Positions 16,495-25,142 of a stretch of 59,055 nt of DNA are shown piece by piece. Position numbers and translations under genes: made by a program. Position 1 is the stretch's first letter; each line of letters opens with the position of its first letter. Where the stretch lies: assembly GCA_041060555.1 (NCBI GenBank), contig JBEUDS010000022.1. One strand, written 5' to 3'. Below the pieces are notes generated by a model. The model did no database searches and had not been told where the DNA came from. It saw nothing but the letters and a program-made list of their open reading frames with translations. This DNA comes from CAUJIW01 sp963205175 (lineage in GTDB: Bacteria > Pseudomonadota > Alphaproteobacteria > Sphingomonadales > Sphingomonadaceae).

Positions 16495-17472
16495 ATGGAA
16501 TTTCTATTCGCTGACTGGCTGGGAACGCCTGCCTGGTTCTGGCTGGCCTTCCTCTTTCTTGTCATCGCGCTCACCGCGTTCGACCTCGGCGTCCTCCACA
16601 AGGAGGACCGGGAGATGGGGATCGGGGAAAGCCTCAAGCTATCCGTGTTCTACATCGGCATCGCACTGCTGTTCGGCGCGTGGATATGGTACGCGCGGGG
16701 GTCCGGACCCGGCATGCAGTATTATACCGGCTTCTTCATCGAGAAGGCGCTGTCGATCGACAACGTGTTCGTGATCAGCCTCATCTTCACCTATTTCGCC
16801 ATTCCGGCGAAGTATCAGTACCGGGCGCTACTTTGGGGCATTATCGCGGTGATCGTGCTGCGCGGCCTGATGATCGCCGGCGGTGCCGCGCTGGTGAACG
16901 AGGCCTACTGGGTGCTGTACCTGTTCGCCGGCTTCCTGATTGTCACCGGCATCAAGATGTTCTTTGCCGGCGACCAGCCGATGGACGTGGCGAACAACCC
17001 GGCGGTACGGTTCATCTCCAGGCACATGCCGGTCACGCGGGAACTGCACGGCCAGCACTTCTTCGTGCGGACGGCGGACCCGAAGTCCGGCAAACGCGTG
17101 ATCGCGGCAACGCCGCTGTTCCTGGCTCTGGTGGTGATCAACCTCGCCGACCTCGTTTTCGCCGTCGATAGTGTGCCAGCGATCTTCGCGATCACGACCG
17201 ACACCTTCATCGTCTACACATCCAACATCATGGCGATCCTCGGCCTGCGCGCGCTTTATTTCGCGCTCGCGGCAATGGTGCACCGTTTTCATTATCTGAA
17301 ATATGCGCTGGCGGCGGTGCTGATCTTCATCGGCGCGAAGATCTTCGTCTCCGACTTCCTGCTCGGCGGCGCGAAGTTTCCGCCGGTCCTGAGCCTCGGC
17401 GTCACCTTCGGGCTTATCGCGGCCGGGGTGCTCTACTCGCTGTGGAAAACCCGCGCGCAGCCAGAAGGCTGA
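16495..17472 (+). CDS. TerC/Alx-family membrane protein
   Basis: A 325-residue integral membrane protein with about nine hydrophobic segments and the TerC signatures FIEKALSIDNVFV and LADLVFAVDSVPA, whose conserved acidic residues lie inside the membrane. TerC/Alx proteins are linked to metal (manganese, calcium) export and tellurite or alkaline stress. Residues about 172-210 form a cytoplasmic loop typical of the longer Alx-like group. A GAGAG site precedes ATG 16495. The 89-bp leader was inspected for a yybP-ykoY manganese riboswitch and none was recognisable. Confidence 0.9.
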   Translation: MEFLFADWLGTPAWFWLAFLFLVIALTAFDLGVLHKEDREMGIGESLKLSVFYIGIALLFGAWIWYARGSGPGMQYYTGFFIEKALSIDNVFVISLIFTYFAIPAKYQYRALLWGIIAVIVLRGLMIAGGAALVNEAYWVLYLFAGFLIVTGIKMFFAGDQPMDVANNPAVRFISRHMPVTRELHGQHFFVRTADPKSGKRVIAATPLFLALVVINLADLVFAVDSVPAIFAITTDTFIVYTSNIMAILGLRALYFALAAMVHRFHYLKYALAAVLIFIGAKIFVSDFLLGGAKFPPVLSLGVTFGLIAAGVLYSLWKTRAQPEG

Positions 17473-17542
17473 CTGACAGGCGGCCCGTTCCCGGCCATCC
17501 GCACGGCCCTTGCCGGCGCGGGTGACCGGGGCGGGCGCCGGC

Positions 17543-18406
17543 CTAAAAAGTGTATCCAATCCCGAACGACACGAACACCTGGTTAGGCGAGCCGATGTCG
17601 CGCACCAAGGGACTGTCGGCGATATCGCCCTGCAGCCGCTTGTAGCTTGCGATCCCGAACAGCGACCAGCCCTTGCGTCCGTCACCGAGGGCGTAATTGC
17701 CCAGGATGCTGCCGCCGACACTGGCGAAACCACCGTCGGGAGCGTGAGCGGGCAGCCCGGCGGCAATCGCGCCCGCCGGGGACACTCCAAAATAATAGTC
17801 TGCATAGTCCCCGCCGACGAACTCGGTGGTGACAGCCAGCTTCAGGAACATCCGCCGTCCCGCCAGGGTTGTGTACTCCAGCGCCGGGGTGATGACATGG
17901 CTGCGATGGGCACCCGCCACGTCCCACACCCCCGTAACCGCCAGCGCCAGCTTGTCGGTCCGGTTGAACACGCGACGGACGCCAACCGCACCGCGCGCAC
18001 CCAGTTCAACCGCCACATCCAGCTCTCCCAGGGCCTCCACCCGCGCGTCATCGACATCACCCGTGCGGTTGAGGCGAACGCCTGCGGCAGGACCGAACTC
18101 GACATCAATCAACCGACTGGAATCATTGGGAATGGCGTCGACAAACAGCTGCAACCCGTTCAGCTGAAAATCATGTCCGCGCACGGTCCCCCGCAGCGCG
18201 CCGCCAGGGATGATCCGGTAATCGCGCCCACCGTCATAGTCCGTGGTCATCGCGACGCCGACACCCACCGTCACTGTATCAACCGGACGGCCAGCGCCTG
18301 ACGCCGGCGGCGGCGGTGCATCCTGCGCATGGCCCGGCGTCGCCAGGGCCGACACAGCCAGCGCCGGGACTCCCAGGATCGCAAGGTTGAGAAGCGCACG
18401 CTGCAT
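17543..18406 (-). CDS. MipA/OmpV-family outer-membrane protein
   Basis: A 287-residue protein with an N-terminal signal peptide (to about residue 28, ending at an Ala-Gln cleavage region) and a beta-barrel body ending in GIGYTF, the usual C-terminal phenylalanine of outer-membrane proteins. The VTVGVGVAMTTDYDGGRDYRI opening fits the MipA/OmpV family, which includes scaffolds of murein synthesis enzymes and OmpV porin-like proteins. ATG 18406 has a GAGGGA site; the frame continues upstream without a better start. It converges with terC. Confidence 0.85.
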   Translation of the reverse strand: MQRALLNLAILGVPALAVSALATPGHAQDAPPPPASGAGRPVDTVTVGVGVAMTTDYDGGRDYRIIPGGALRGTVRGHDFQLNGLQLFVDAIPNDSSRLIDVEFGPAAGVRLNRTGDVDDARVEALGELDVAVELGARGAVGVRRVFNRTDKLALAVTGVWDVAGAHRSHVITPALEYTTLAGRRMFLKLAVTTEFVGGDYADYYFGVSPAGAIAAGLPAHAPDGGFASVGGSILGNYALGDGRKGWSLFGIASYKRLQGDIADSPLVRDIGSPNQVFVSFGIGYTF

Positions 18407-18761
18407 CACGATATTCCCTCGCAAAGATCCCGCCCGGCCGTCGTAAGGATCGTGGCCGGCCTGCACAAAAAACCTGGCCGGCGCGCCGGCCGATCCGAAC
18501 ACTGGCGACTACGATACGGTGACGACGTTGGCGCCAGACGGGACATGGCCGCTGCCATCGGCCAAATCAAGCTGGCACGGTCTGTCACCCGTTAGGTCGA
18601 CAGCCAAATGCGACAGGCTGTTGCCGATGCCCCGCCCCCGCCGCCAAGCGTTACGACCACGATACAAATAGCCTCGCCCACGCCGGCACCCCGGCCCGCC
18701 ACCTGTTGTCATCGGGTCACCCGGAGCAGGCCGCCAACCATCCTTCAGGCAACCATGTGCA

Positions 18762-18806
18762 CAAAACAGTGTTTTGCGGAAATTTTACCTTGATAATCAC
18801 CGCAAA
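18762..18806. promoter_or_regulatory. AT-rich promoter region with two dyads before the crotonase gene
   Basis: Within the gene-free stretch 18407-18893. CAAAACA/TGTTTTG (18762-18776) is a 15-bp dyad with a single central base, and TTTGCGG (18773-18779) is repeated inverted as CCGCAAA (18800-18806), with an AT-rich core between them. The composition contrasts with the GC-rich flanks and suits a regulated promoter. The binding protein is unknown; the two AsnC-type regulators just downstream are candidates. The rest of the stretch shows nothing clear. Confidence 0.4.
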
Positions 18807-18893
18807 TGATATCTAATCGCCGCCAGCGCTGCCATTCCCGCCTTGCCCGCCCTCGGACAACGGGAACCACCGAATACCGAAAAGGCCCTGCCC

Positions 18894-19847
18894 ATGGACG
18901 ACCTCGTCACCCCCAAGACCGTCGACATCACCTACGAAACCGACACTCCCGTGCTCTACGAGGTCGACGGCGCCGTCGCCTGGGTGACCATGAACCGGCC
19001 GACCTACAACAACGCGCAGAACAGCCAGATGACCTATGCGCTCGATGCCGCCTTCCGACGGGCGGTCGATGATGACGCGGTCAAGGTCATCGTCCTGCGC
19101 GGTGCCGGCAAACACTTCTCCGCCGGCCACGACATCGGCACGCCGGGGCGTGATGTCCACAAAACGTGGCCGCGCCAGTACCTGTGGTATGACCACACCA
19201 ACAAGCCCGGCGCCGAGTTCGCCTATGCCCGCGAGCAGGAAGTCTACCTCGGCATGTGCCGCCGCTGGCGCGATATCCCCAAGCCGACCATCGCCATGGT
19301 CCAGGGCGCTTGCATCGCCGGCGGCCTGATGCTGGCCTGGGTCTGCGACCTCATCATCGCCTCTGACGACGCCTTCTTCCAGGACCCGGTGGTGCGCATG
19401 GGCATCCCCGGCGTGGAGTATTTCGCCCACGCCTTCGAGTTGCCGACCCGCGTCGCCAAGGAACTGCTCCTGCTAGGCGACCGCATGCCCGCCCAGCGAG
19501 CCTATGACCTTGGCATGGTCAACAAGCTGGTCAGCCGGGAGGCCCTGCTGGCAACGACGCAGGAGGCCGCCGAACGTCTGGCGCAGATGCCGCGCCTCGG
19601 GCTGGCCCTCACCAAGCAGGCCGTCAACCATGTCGAGGATCTGCGCGGCAAGCGCACGGCGATGGATGCCGTGTTCCACATGCACCACTTTGCCCATGCC
19701 CAGAACGACCTGGTGTCCGGTGACCTTCTCGGCGGTATGCGCGGCAAGGATATGGCCGCGGCCAACAAGGCACGGGCGAAAGCAGTCACGACCGAGGACG
19801 ACACAACCGGCCCGGCGTCAACCGGGGTCACCCCCGGCAAGGCCTGA
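18894..19847 (+). CDS. Enoyl-CoA hydratase/isomerase (crotonase) family, atypical active site
   Basis: A 317-residue crotonase-fold protein. The oxyanion-hole segments GAGKHFSAGHDIG (about 70-82) and QGACIAGGLMLAWVCD (137-152) are present. The two catalytic glutamates of enoyl-CoA hydratase are replaced by eye alignment: Met146 at the first and Val166 (FFQDPVVRMG) at the second. An insert of about 30 residues (84-126) follows the first motif, making it longer than the usual 260. It may therefore catalyse another crotonase reaction such as C-C cleavage or isomerisation of a CoA thioester. ATG 18894 is preceded by a weak AAAGG site. It opens the catabolic supercluster and is followed by two AsnC regulators. 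Confidence 0.85.
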   Translation: MDDLVTPKTVDITYETDTPVLYEVDGAVAWVTMNRPTYNNAQNSQMTYALDAAFRRAVDDDAVKVIVLRGAGKHFSAGHDIGTPGRDVHKTWPRQYLWYDHTNKPGAEFAYAREQEVYLGMCRRWRDIPKPTIAMVQGACIAGGLMLAWVCDLIIASDDAFFQDPVVRMGIPGVEYFAHAFELPTRVAKELLLLGDRMPAQRAYDLGMVNKLVSREALLATTQEAAERLAQMPRLGLALTKQAVNHVEDLRGKRTAMDAVFHMHHFAHAQNDLVSGDLLGGMRGKDMAAANKARAKAVTTEDDTTGPASTGVTPGKA

Positions 19848-20011
19848 CCCCTGCCAGTCCCCCCGCCACCGCCGCTGCCCTTGCCATCACCGGAAACCGG
19901 GGCGGCGGCCGATGGTGGTCTATTGTCTTCGCGAAATCCATCCGTTAGTGCGTCGGAATGGACCTTGCCGACGCCAGCCTGGACTGGAACGGCGCGATGA
20001 CGAGGCACAGA

Positions 20012-20503
20012 ATGGACGGCAGCCCGCACGGCGGTTACGAATTCGATGATGTCGATCGCAGGATCGTCGAGATCCTCAAACGCAACGGGCGCGCGACCAA
20101 CCAGCAGATCGCCCGCCGCCTGAGCCTGGCACCGGCCACCGTGAGCGCCCGCATCCGCCGCATGGAACAGGCCAACGCCCTGCGGGTGGTGGCGGTGTCC
20201 GACTTCAACGCCTACGGCTACGAAGCGCTGATGGCGATCGCCGTCGAAGTGCAGGGCCGACCGGCCGAGGACGTGGCGGCGGATCTCTCCGCCCTGCCCG
20301 AGGTCTTCGGCGCCCACCTCGTTACTGGTCGCTACGAGATCGAGCTGTTGGTCGCCCTCCAGAGCATGGACGACCTGCCCCGTTTCCTGCTGGAGGCCGT
20401 GTCCGCCATTCCGGGCATCCGCAACCTCTCCCCCGCGATCGCCGTCGACGTTGTCAAATACAAGTTCGACATCGCCCCGATCACCGAGCGAGGTGGCCAG
20501 TGA
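20012..20503 (+). CDS. Lrp/AsnC-family regulator, first of a tandem pair
   Basis: A winged helix-turn-helix (DVDRRIVEILKRNGRATNQQ then LSLAPATVSARIRRME) followed by a RAM/AsnC ligand domain ending near residue 155. From ATG 20012 the protein has 163 residues; that start has a GAGG site and the usual family length, though in-frame ATGs at 19997 and 19958 exist. Its stop overlaps the GTG start of a second AsnC gene. Adjacent Lrp-type genes can form hetero-oligomers. Targets are probably the flanking acyl-CoA genes, but this is not shown by sequence. Confidence 0.82.
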   Translation: MDGSPHGGYEFDDVDRRIVEILKRNGRATNQQIARRLSLAPATVSARIRRMEQANALRVVAVSDFNAYGYEALMAIAVEVQGRPAEDVAADLSALPEVFGAHLVTGRYEIELLVALQSMDDLPRFLLEAVSAIPGIRNLSPAIAVDVVKYKFDIAPITERGGQ

Positions 20504-21003
20504 AAAAGCCCGACCTTGACGACCTCGACCGTCGCCTGATCGACCTGCTGTCCACCGACGCGCGGGTCAGCAACCGCAAGATCGCCGCCGAACTCGGCGT
20601 GACCGAAGGCACGATCCGCGGCCGTATCAAGCGGCTGCAACAGGACAACCTCATCCGCTTCACGGCGATCACCAACGCAAGCTATGTCGGCACGCCCCGA
20701 CTGGTGCTGATCGGCATCGAGACCGACCAGGACAAGGTGCGCGAGGTCGCCCGCAAAATCGCCGACCTGCCGCAGATCAACGCCGTGCTCATCACGCTGG
20801 GTCGCTTCCACATTCTCGCTATCGGCCTGTTCGACGATCTCGACCAGATCTGGAACGTGGCCAACAACGAGCTGCTCGCCCTGCCCGGCGTCCGGCGGGT
20901 CGAGACCACCATCACCGTGCGGACGCTGAAGTACAACTACCGTACCGCCAAGATCACGCAGGCCCTCGAACTCGACGATGAGGAAGAGGACGACGAGGAC
21001 TGA
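20500..21003 (+). CDS. Lrp/AsnC-family regulator, second of a tandem pair
   Basis: A 167-residue AsnC-type regulator. The helix-turn-helix covers about residues 5-60 (RKIAAELGVTEGTIRGRIKRL) and the RAM domain 65-150, followed by a very acidic tail (LDDEEEDDED). GTG 20500 overlaps the preceding stop (GTGA), indicating translational coupling. It is similar to, but clearly diverged from, the first copy. A terminator-like hairpin follows. Confidence 0.87.
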   Translation: MKKPDLDDLDRRLIDLLSTDARVSNRKIAAELGVTEGTIRGRIKRLQQDNLIRFTAITNASYVGTPRLVLIGIETDQDKVREVARKIADLPQINAVLITLGRFHILAIGLFDDLDQIWNVANNELLALPGVRRVETTITVRTLKYNYRTAKITQALELDDEEEDDED

Positions 21004-21033
21004 ACGCCCCGTGACGGCCCGCCCGCCGCCTGC

Positions 21034-21062
21034 AAGGCCCGCCCCCGACAGGAGCGGGCCTT
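21034..21062 (+). terminator. Terminator-like hairpin after the AsnC pair
   Basis: A perfect 9-bp stem (21034-21042 with 21054-21062) and an 11-nt loop lie 30 bases after the second AsnC stop, followed by TTATCGTTTC. The T-rich tail is weak. Confidence 0.55.
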
Positions 21063-21172
21063 ATCGTTTCCCGGCACGACCGGGGCGGCGACCCTTCCGG
21101 GGCACCGCCCGGCCGACGCACACCGACAGCCTGGCGTCGCGACATTGACAAGACGCCGAAAATAAGAGAACC

Positions 21173-21209
21173 GTCACCACGTGATGGCGCATTTGCGTAA
21201 TATGGTGAC
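21173..21209. promoter_or_regulatory. Inverted repeat upstream of acyl-CoA ligase
   Basis: GTCACCA (21173-21179) and TGGTGAC (21203-21209) are perfect inverted arms with 23 bp between them, ending 9 bp before the ligase start. A TAATAT element at 21198-21203 could be a -10 box, so a bound repressor would block the promoter. No good ribosome site is seen before ATG 21219. Confidence 0.4.
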
Positions 21210-21218
21210 AGATTATTT

Positions 21219-22757
21219 ATGCATACAGACGGTATCGATACGCTGCCAGCGGCATTGGCCGCGGCTGCGGCGCGGTTCGGCGACGCCTGCGCCGTCGTCG
21301 ACGGCGAACAGCGGCTGAGTTTCCTCGCGCTGGAGGAGGCGGTGCGCGCCGCGGCCGGCGCGCTCGCGCGCCACGGCATCGCCAAGGGGGACCGCATCGC
21401 GCTGTGGGCACCCAACCGCCTGGAGTGGATCATCGCCTGCCTTGCCGCCCAGTGCCTGGGCGCCATTGCGGTGCCGCTCAACACCCGGCTCAAGGGCACC
21501 GAGGCACAGTTCATCCTCAACAAGACCCGCGCCCGCCTGCTGTTCACGGTGCGCGGCTTCCTTGGCATCGACTACCCGGCGCTGCTTGATGGTCTGAACC
21601 TGCCGCACCTGGAGCGCATCGTCACCTTCGACGGTGACTGGGCGGCCTTCGTCGCCAGCGCCACGCCGGCAGACATCGCCCTGGCCACCGAACGGCGGGC
21701 GGCACTCACCGGGAACGACGCCGCCGACATCATCTTCACCTCCGGCACCACCGGCCTGCCCAAGGGCGTGCTGTGCGACCACGAACAGAACGTGCGCGCC
21801 TTCACCATCTGGGCCGACACCGTCGGTCTGCGCGCGGGCGACCGCTATCTGATCGTCAATCCGTTCTTCCACACCTTCGGCTACAAGGCCGGCTGGCTGG
21901 CCTGCCTGATCAAGGGCGCGACGATCTACCCGATGGCGACACTCGACGTGCCGGCGATGGCCGGGCTGATCGCCCGCGAGCAGATCACCGTGCTGCCCGG
22001 CCCGCCCACCATCTACCAGACCCTTCTGCAACAGGGCGTGACCGCCAATGACATCCCCTCGCTGCGGCTGGCCGTCACCGGCGCCGCCGCCATCGCGCCC
22101 GCGCTGATCGAGCGGATGCACGACGAGCTGGGCATCGATGTCATCTTGAGCGCCTATGGCCTCACCGAGTCCACCGGGCTCGTCACCGCGACACGGCCGG
22201 GTGACCCGCCGGTGCGCATTGCCACCACCAGCGGCAAGGCCATTCCCGGCGTCGAGGTCATATGCGTCGATGGCAACGGTCAGCCGGTCGGCGTTGGCGC
22301 GGAGGGCGAAATCTGGGTGCGCGGGTTCAACGTCATGCGCGGCTATTTCGAGGACCCGGCGGCGACGGCGGAGGCGATCGACGCCAACGGCTGGCTGCAT
22401 ACCGGCGACGTCGGCCGGCTGGACGCCGACGGCTATCTGCAGATCACCGACCGGCTGAAGGACATGTACATCTCCGGCGGCTTCAACTGCTATCCCGCGG
22501 AAATCGAGCGGCTGATGGCGGTCCATCCGGCCGTCGCCCAGGTGGCGATCATCGGTGTGCCGTGCGAGCGCATGGGCGAGGTCGGCAAGGCCTTCGTCGT
22601 CCGGCGTCCGGGCATGCAGCTCGATGCCGATACGCTGATCACCTGGTGCCGGGCGCAGATGGCCAACTACAAGGTACCGCGCCACATCGCCTTCATGGAC
22701 AGCCTGCCGCTCAACGCCGCCGGCAAGGTGCAGAAGTTCTCCCTGAAGGATCGCTAA
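21219..22757 (+). CDS. Acyl-CoA ligase, FadD3-like class I adenylate-forming enzyme
   Basis: A 512-residue AMP-dependent CoA ligase. The P-loop-like FTSGTTGLPKG (about 170) and the A8-type region with GWLHTGDVGRLDADGYLQITDR (about 390-412) are present, as is the terminal acylation lysine in LNAAGKVQK. The overall sequence resembles FadD3-type ligases, which activate the bicyclic indane-propionate left after steroid A/B-ring degradation, and other aromatic or short acid ligases. It lies beside an HsaA-like monooxygenase and extradiol dioxygenase genes on the opposite strand. The substrate is not determined. ATG 21219 lacks a clear ribosome site. Confidence 0.85.
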   Translation: MHTDGIDTLPAALAAAAARFGDACAVVDGEQRLSFLALEEAVRAAAGALARHGIAKGDRIALWAPNRLEWIIACLAAQCLGAIAVPLNTRLKGTEAQFILNKTRARLLFTVRGFLGIDYPALLDGLNLPHLERIVTFDGDWAAFVASATPADIALATERRAALTGNDAADIIFTSGTTGLPKGVLCDHEQNVRAFTIWADTVGLRAGDRYLIVNPFFHTFGYKAGWLACLIKGATIYPMATLDVPAMAGLIAREQITVLPGPPTIYQTLLQQGVTANDIPSLRLAVTGAAAIAPALIERMHDELGIDVILSAYGLTESTGLVTATRPGDPPVRIATTSGKAIPGVEVICVDGNGQPVGVGAEGEIWVRGFNVMRGYFEDPAATAEAIDANGWLHTGDVGRLDADGYLQITDRLKDMYISGGFNCYPAEIERLMAVHPAVAQVAIIGVPCERMGEVGKAFVVRRPGMQLDADTLITWCRAQMANYKVPRHIAFMDSLPLNAAGKVQKFSLKDR

Positions 22758-22799
22758 GGCCTGAAGGATCACCAAGGATCGCTGACGCCGGAGACGACA

Positions 22800-22830
22800 A
22801 TGGCGGCAGAGGTATCCCCTGCCGCCATTG
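22800..22830. terminator. Bidirectional terminator-like hairpin
   Basis: A perfect 11-bp stem (22800-22810 with 22820-22830) with a 9-nt loop lies between the convergent ligase and monooxygenase genes. It could end transcription from both sides. Confidence 0.6.
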
Positions 22831-22850
22831 GCGGTCCTGCTGCTCGACGA

Positions 22851-24038
22851 TCAGAGGAAGGTGTCGCCATTCTCCCGGCCGAGCAGGACGCCGCCGTAAT
22901 TGCGGCCGACCTTCTCGAAATTATTGGCGACATGGGTGCGGCCGGTATGAATATCGCTGAAGATCCGCACCAGCGGGCTGTCGCGATAAATGCCATGCGC
23001 GCCGCAGGAATAGAACAGCCGGGAAATCAGCTGCGCGCAGCGCTCGACCACCGCCGCCGACTGATAGCGGTAATGCACCCGGTCCTCCATCTCCAGCGCC
23101 TGACCGGCCTTCAGCCGGGCCATCATCGCGTCAAAATTGCGGAACAGCGTCAGCTTCATCTCGTCGATGGCAACCGCGACGTCGGCGGCCACCAGCTGCG
23201 CTGTAGGGTCCATTGCCGTGGCCGAGAAATCGTTGACACTGACTTTCTTGGAGGCATAGGCGCGGAAGTGCTCCAGGCCCCCCGCCAGCGCGCCGATCGA
23301 CGACGATGACACCGCCCGCACGAAAATCTGCCCGAACGGCAGGCGATAAAGCGGCGCGTCGTTAACCTTCAGTCCCGGGCTGGTGGTGTCGAAGCCGTCC
23401 TTCGAGCGATGGCTGCGGTAGGCCGGCACGAAGGCATCCTCCACCACCACGTCCTGGCTGCCGGTGCCGCGCAGGCCCAGCGTGTCCCACACCCGGACGA
23501 TGGTGAAATCCGACCGCGGCACCAGGAAAGTGCGATAGTCGCCGCCCTTGCCGTCCGGCGACGGCACGATGCCGCCGAGGAACACCCAGTCGCAGTGATC
23601 GACACCGCTGGAGAAGCCCCAGCGCCCCGAAATGCGATAGCCGCCCTCCACCGGCGTCACCTGCGCCTTGGGCATGTAGGACGAGGCGATGCGGACAGCA
23701 CTGTCCTTGCCCCAGACATCCTCCTGCGCCTGCGGGTCGAACAGCGCCAGCTGCCAGTTGTGCACGGCGATGACGCCATAGATCCAGGCGGTCGACATGC
23801 AGCCTTCGGCCAGCGTCATCTGGATCGAATAAAACACCTCCGGGTCCATTTCGTAGCCCCCATAGCGGCGCGGCTGCAGCACCCGGAAGAAACCGGCCTC
23901 GGCCATTTCGGCAACCGTCTCGTCGGGCACCTTGCAGTCCTGTTCCGCCTGCGCCGCGCGGGCCCGCAGGGCGGGCACCATCCGGCGGGCGGCCGCGATC
24001 AGATCGTCGCGGCGGGTCGTCTTTAGCAATGCATCCAT
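22851..24038 (-). CDS. Flavin-dependent monooxygenase, HsaA-like (acyl-CoA dehydrogenase fold)
   Basis: A 395-residue member of the acyl-CoA dehydrogenase fold most like the oxygenase components HsaA and HpaH/C2, which use reduced FMN supplied by a separate reductase to ortho-hydroxylate phenols. Visible features are the N-terminal helical domain (RMVPALRARAAQAEQDCKVP), the beta-domain segments SGRWGFSSGVDHCDWVFLGG (about 135-155) and WDTLGLRGTGSQDV (about 184-197), and the C-terminal GRTHVANNFEKVGRNYGG. The usual acyl-CoA dehydrogenase Glu motif is absent, which fits a monooxygenase. The product catechol would suit the adjacent extradiol dioxygenase gene, 49 bp downstream in position but upstream in transcription. 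A flavin reductase candidate lies at 33876-34397. Confidence 0.85.
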   Translation of the reverse strand: MDALLKTTRRDDLIAAARRMVPALRARAAQAEQDCKVPDETVAEMAEAGFFRVLQPRRYGGYEMDPEVFYSIQMTLAEGCMSTAWIYGVIAVHNWQLALFDPQAQEDVWGKDSAVRIASSYMPKAQVTPVEGGYRISGRWGFSSGVDHCDWVFLGGIVPSPDGKGGDYRTFLVPRSDFTIVRVWDTLGLRGTGSQDVVVEDAFVPAYRSHRSKDGFDTTSPGLKVNDAPLYRLPFGQIFVRAVSSSSIGALAGGLEHFRAYASKKVSVNDFSATAMDPTAQLVAADVAVAIDEMKLTLFRNFDAMMARLKAGQALEMEDRVHYRYQSAAVVERCAQLISRLFYSCGAHGIYRDSPLVRIFSDIHTGRTHVANNFEKVGRNYGGVLLGRENGDTFL

Positions 24039-24086
24039 GGTCGTTCTCCCCTTGTCGCCACCCCGTTTCGATGGGCGTGTGGCGTG

Positions 24087-24968
24087 TCAGAAACCCAGAC
24101 TGAAATCATGGCCCCACAGGCTGACGGCCGTGCTCTCGAACACCGTGTGCGTTGCCCAGTCGATCACCCGGCCGCCATAGCCGAACTCGATGGCGAAGCC
24201 GGCCGGCGAGCGGAAATAGAAGGAGGTCACCGCGTCGTTCACATGCCGGCCCAGCGTCGCCATCAGCGGCACCTCGGCCTGGCGCACCCGGTCCATCGCC
24301 CGCCCCACCTCGTCCATCGACTCCACCTCCACCATCAGGTGGACGCAGCCGGCCGGCACCGAACCCTCGAACAGCGCCAGGCTGTGATGGCGGCCGTTGT
24401 TGCAGTGGAGGAAGTGGATACGCTGGGCGCCTTCGTCCGGCCCGTGGTGGGTCAGAATGTCGGCGGAGGCAAAGCCCATGACCTCGGTCATGAAGGCCAG
24501 CGTCCGGTCGAACGCCGGCGCCGGCAGCACGGTGTGCCCAAGCCCCAACGCGCCGGTGACGAAACGCGGCACGCCGGCGGGCGACGCAAAGCGGGCAAAG
24601 TCGCTGCGATGCCCCCAGATCAGCTCGTGGCGATTGCCGGCGGGATCGGCGAACCAGGCCATCTCGGTGGCGAACCGCGCCCGGGCTTGCGCCGGCGTGG
24701 CGACCGTCACGTCGACGCCGGCCTGCGCCAGCGCCCGCAACGCCGCCGCGAAGGCGGCCTTGTCCGCCACTTCCCAGCCACTGGCGGCGTAGCGGTCGGC
24801 TTCGGCCGGCTGGACGAACAGCCGGCAGGCCCGTTCGTCCATGCGCAGGCCGACACCGCCATCGGGCAGCGCCACCGGCTGCAGGCCGACGACATCGCCC
24901 CCGAACGACCGCCATTGGGCCGGATCGACGGCATCAATCACCACATAGGCCAGCGCGCGAATGTCCAA
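24087..24968 (-). CDS. Type I extradiol ring-cleavage dioxygenase (BphC/HsaC-like, VOC fold)
   Basis: A 293-residue two-domain dioxygenase that cleaves a catechol next to its hydroxyls. Iron ligands align as His145, His210 and Glu261, and the second-sphere residues His195, His242 and Tyr251 match BphC numbering almost exactly. The start is taken as TTG 24968 because a GGGGAGG site lies 5 bases upstream, and the length and residue numbering then fit the family; an ATG-initiated frame from 25052 would add a 28-residue lysine-rich leader with no homology. It is probably co-transcribed with the HsaA-like gene. The substrate could be a bicyclic or steroid catechol or a substituted monoaromatic. 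Confidence 0.88.
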   Translation of the reverse strand: MDIRALAYVVIDAVDPAQWRSFGGDVVGLQPVALPDGGVGLRMDERACRLFVQPAEADRYAASGWEVADKAAFAAALRALAQAGVDVTVATPAQARARFATEMAWFADPAGNRHELIWGHRSDFARFASPAGVPRFVTGALGLGHTVLPAPAFDRTLAFMTEVMGFASADILTHHGPDEGAQRIHFLHCNNGRHHSLALFEGSVPAGCVHLMVEVESMDEVGRAMDRVRQAEVPLMATLGRHVNDAVTSFYFRSPAGFAIEFGYGGRVIDWATHTVFESTAVSLWGHDFSLGF

Positions 24969-24979
24969 AACAACCTCCC

Positions 24980-25060
24980 CGGGACTCGGTAGATACCTTA
25001 TTGCGTTTTTTATTGCACGTTTTTTTACGCATTTGTAATTGATATAGCTCAATATGAACT
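24980..25060 (-). promoter_or_regulatory. AT-rich promoter stretch of the extradiol dioxygenase unit
   Basis: A sharply AT-rich patch with T-runs (TTTTTTATTGCACG and TTTTTTTACGCATTTG) in otherwise GC-rich DNA, directly upstream of the dioxygenase start. It is the likely promoter of the minus-strand dioxygenase-monooxygenase unit. The CGCATTTG block recurs before the acyl-CoA ligase (about 21188), hinting at common control. Confidence 0.35.
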
Positions 25061-25087
25061 CATTCGCGCATCATGAGCCGCAGAATA

Positions 25088-25112
25088 AAAACGCCCCGCA
25101 CGAGGCGGGGCG
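25088..25112 (-). terminator. Intrinsic terminator after the Rieske oxygenase gene
   Basis: Read on the minus strand, an 8-bp GC stem (25105-25112 with 25092-25099) is followed by TTTTTATTCTG. It lies 30 bases past the oxygenase stop and separates it from the dioxygenase unit. Confidence 0.75.
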
Positions 25113-25142
25113 CTGCCGGCAGTCGGGATGAGCGGTGGCGGA

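Noticed and set aside
24969..25052. Earlier ATG start for the extradiol dioxygenase
   Set aside because: The 28 extra residues are Lys/Arg/Tyr-rich without homology. TTG 24968 has a strong GGGGAGG site and gives BphC-like residue numbering.
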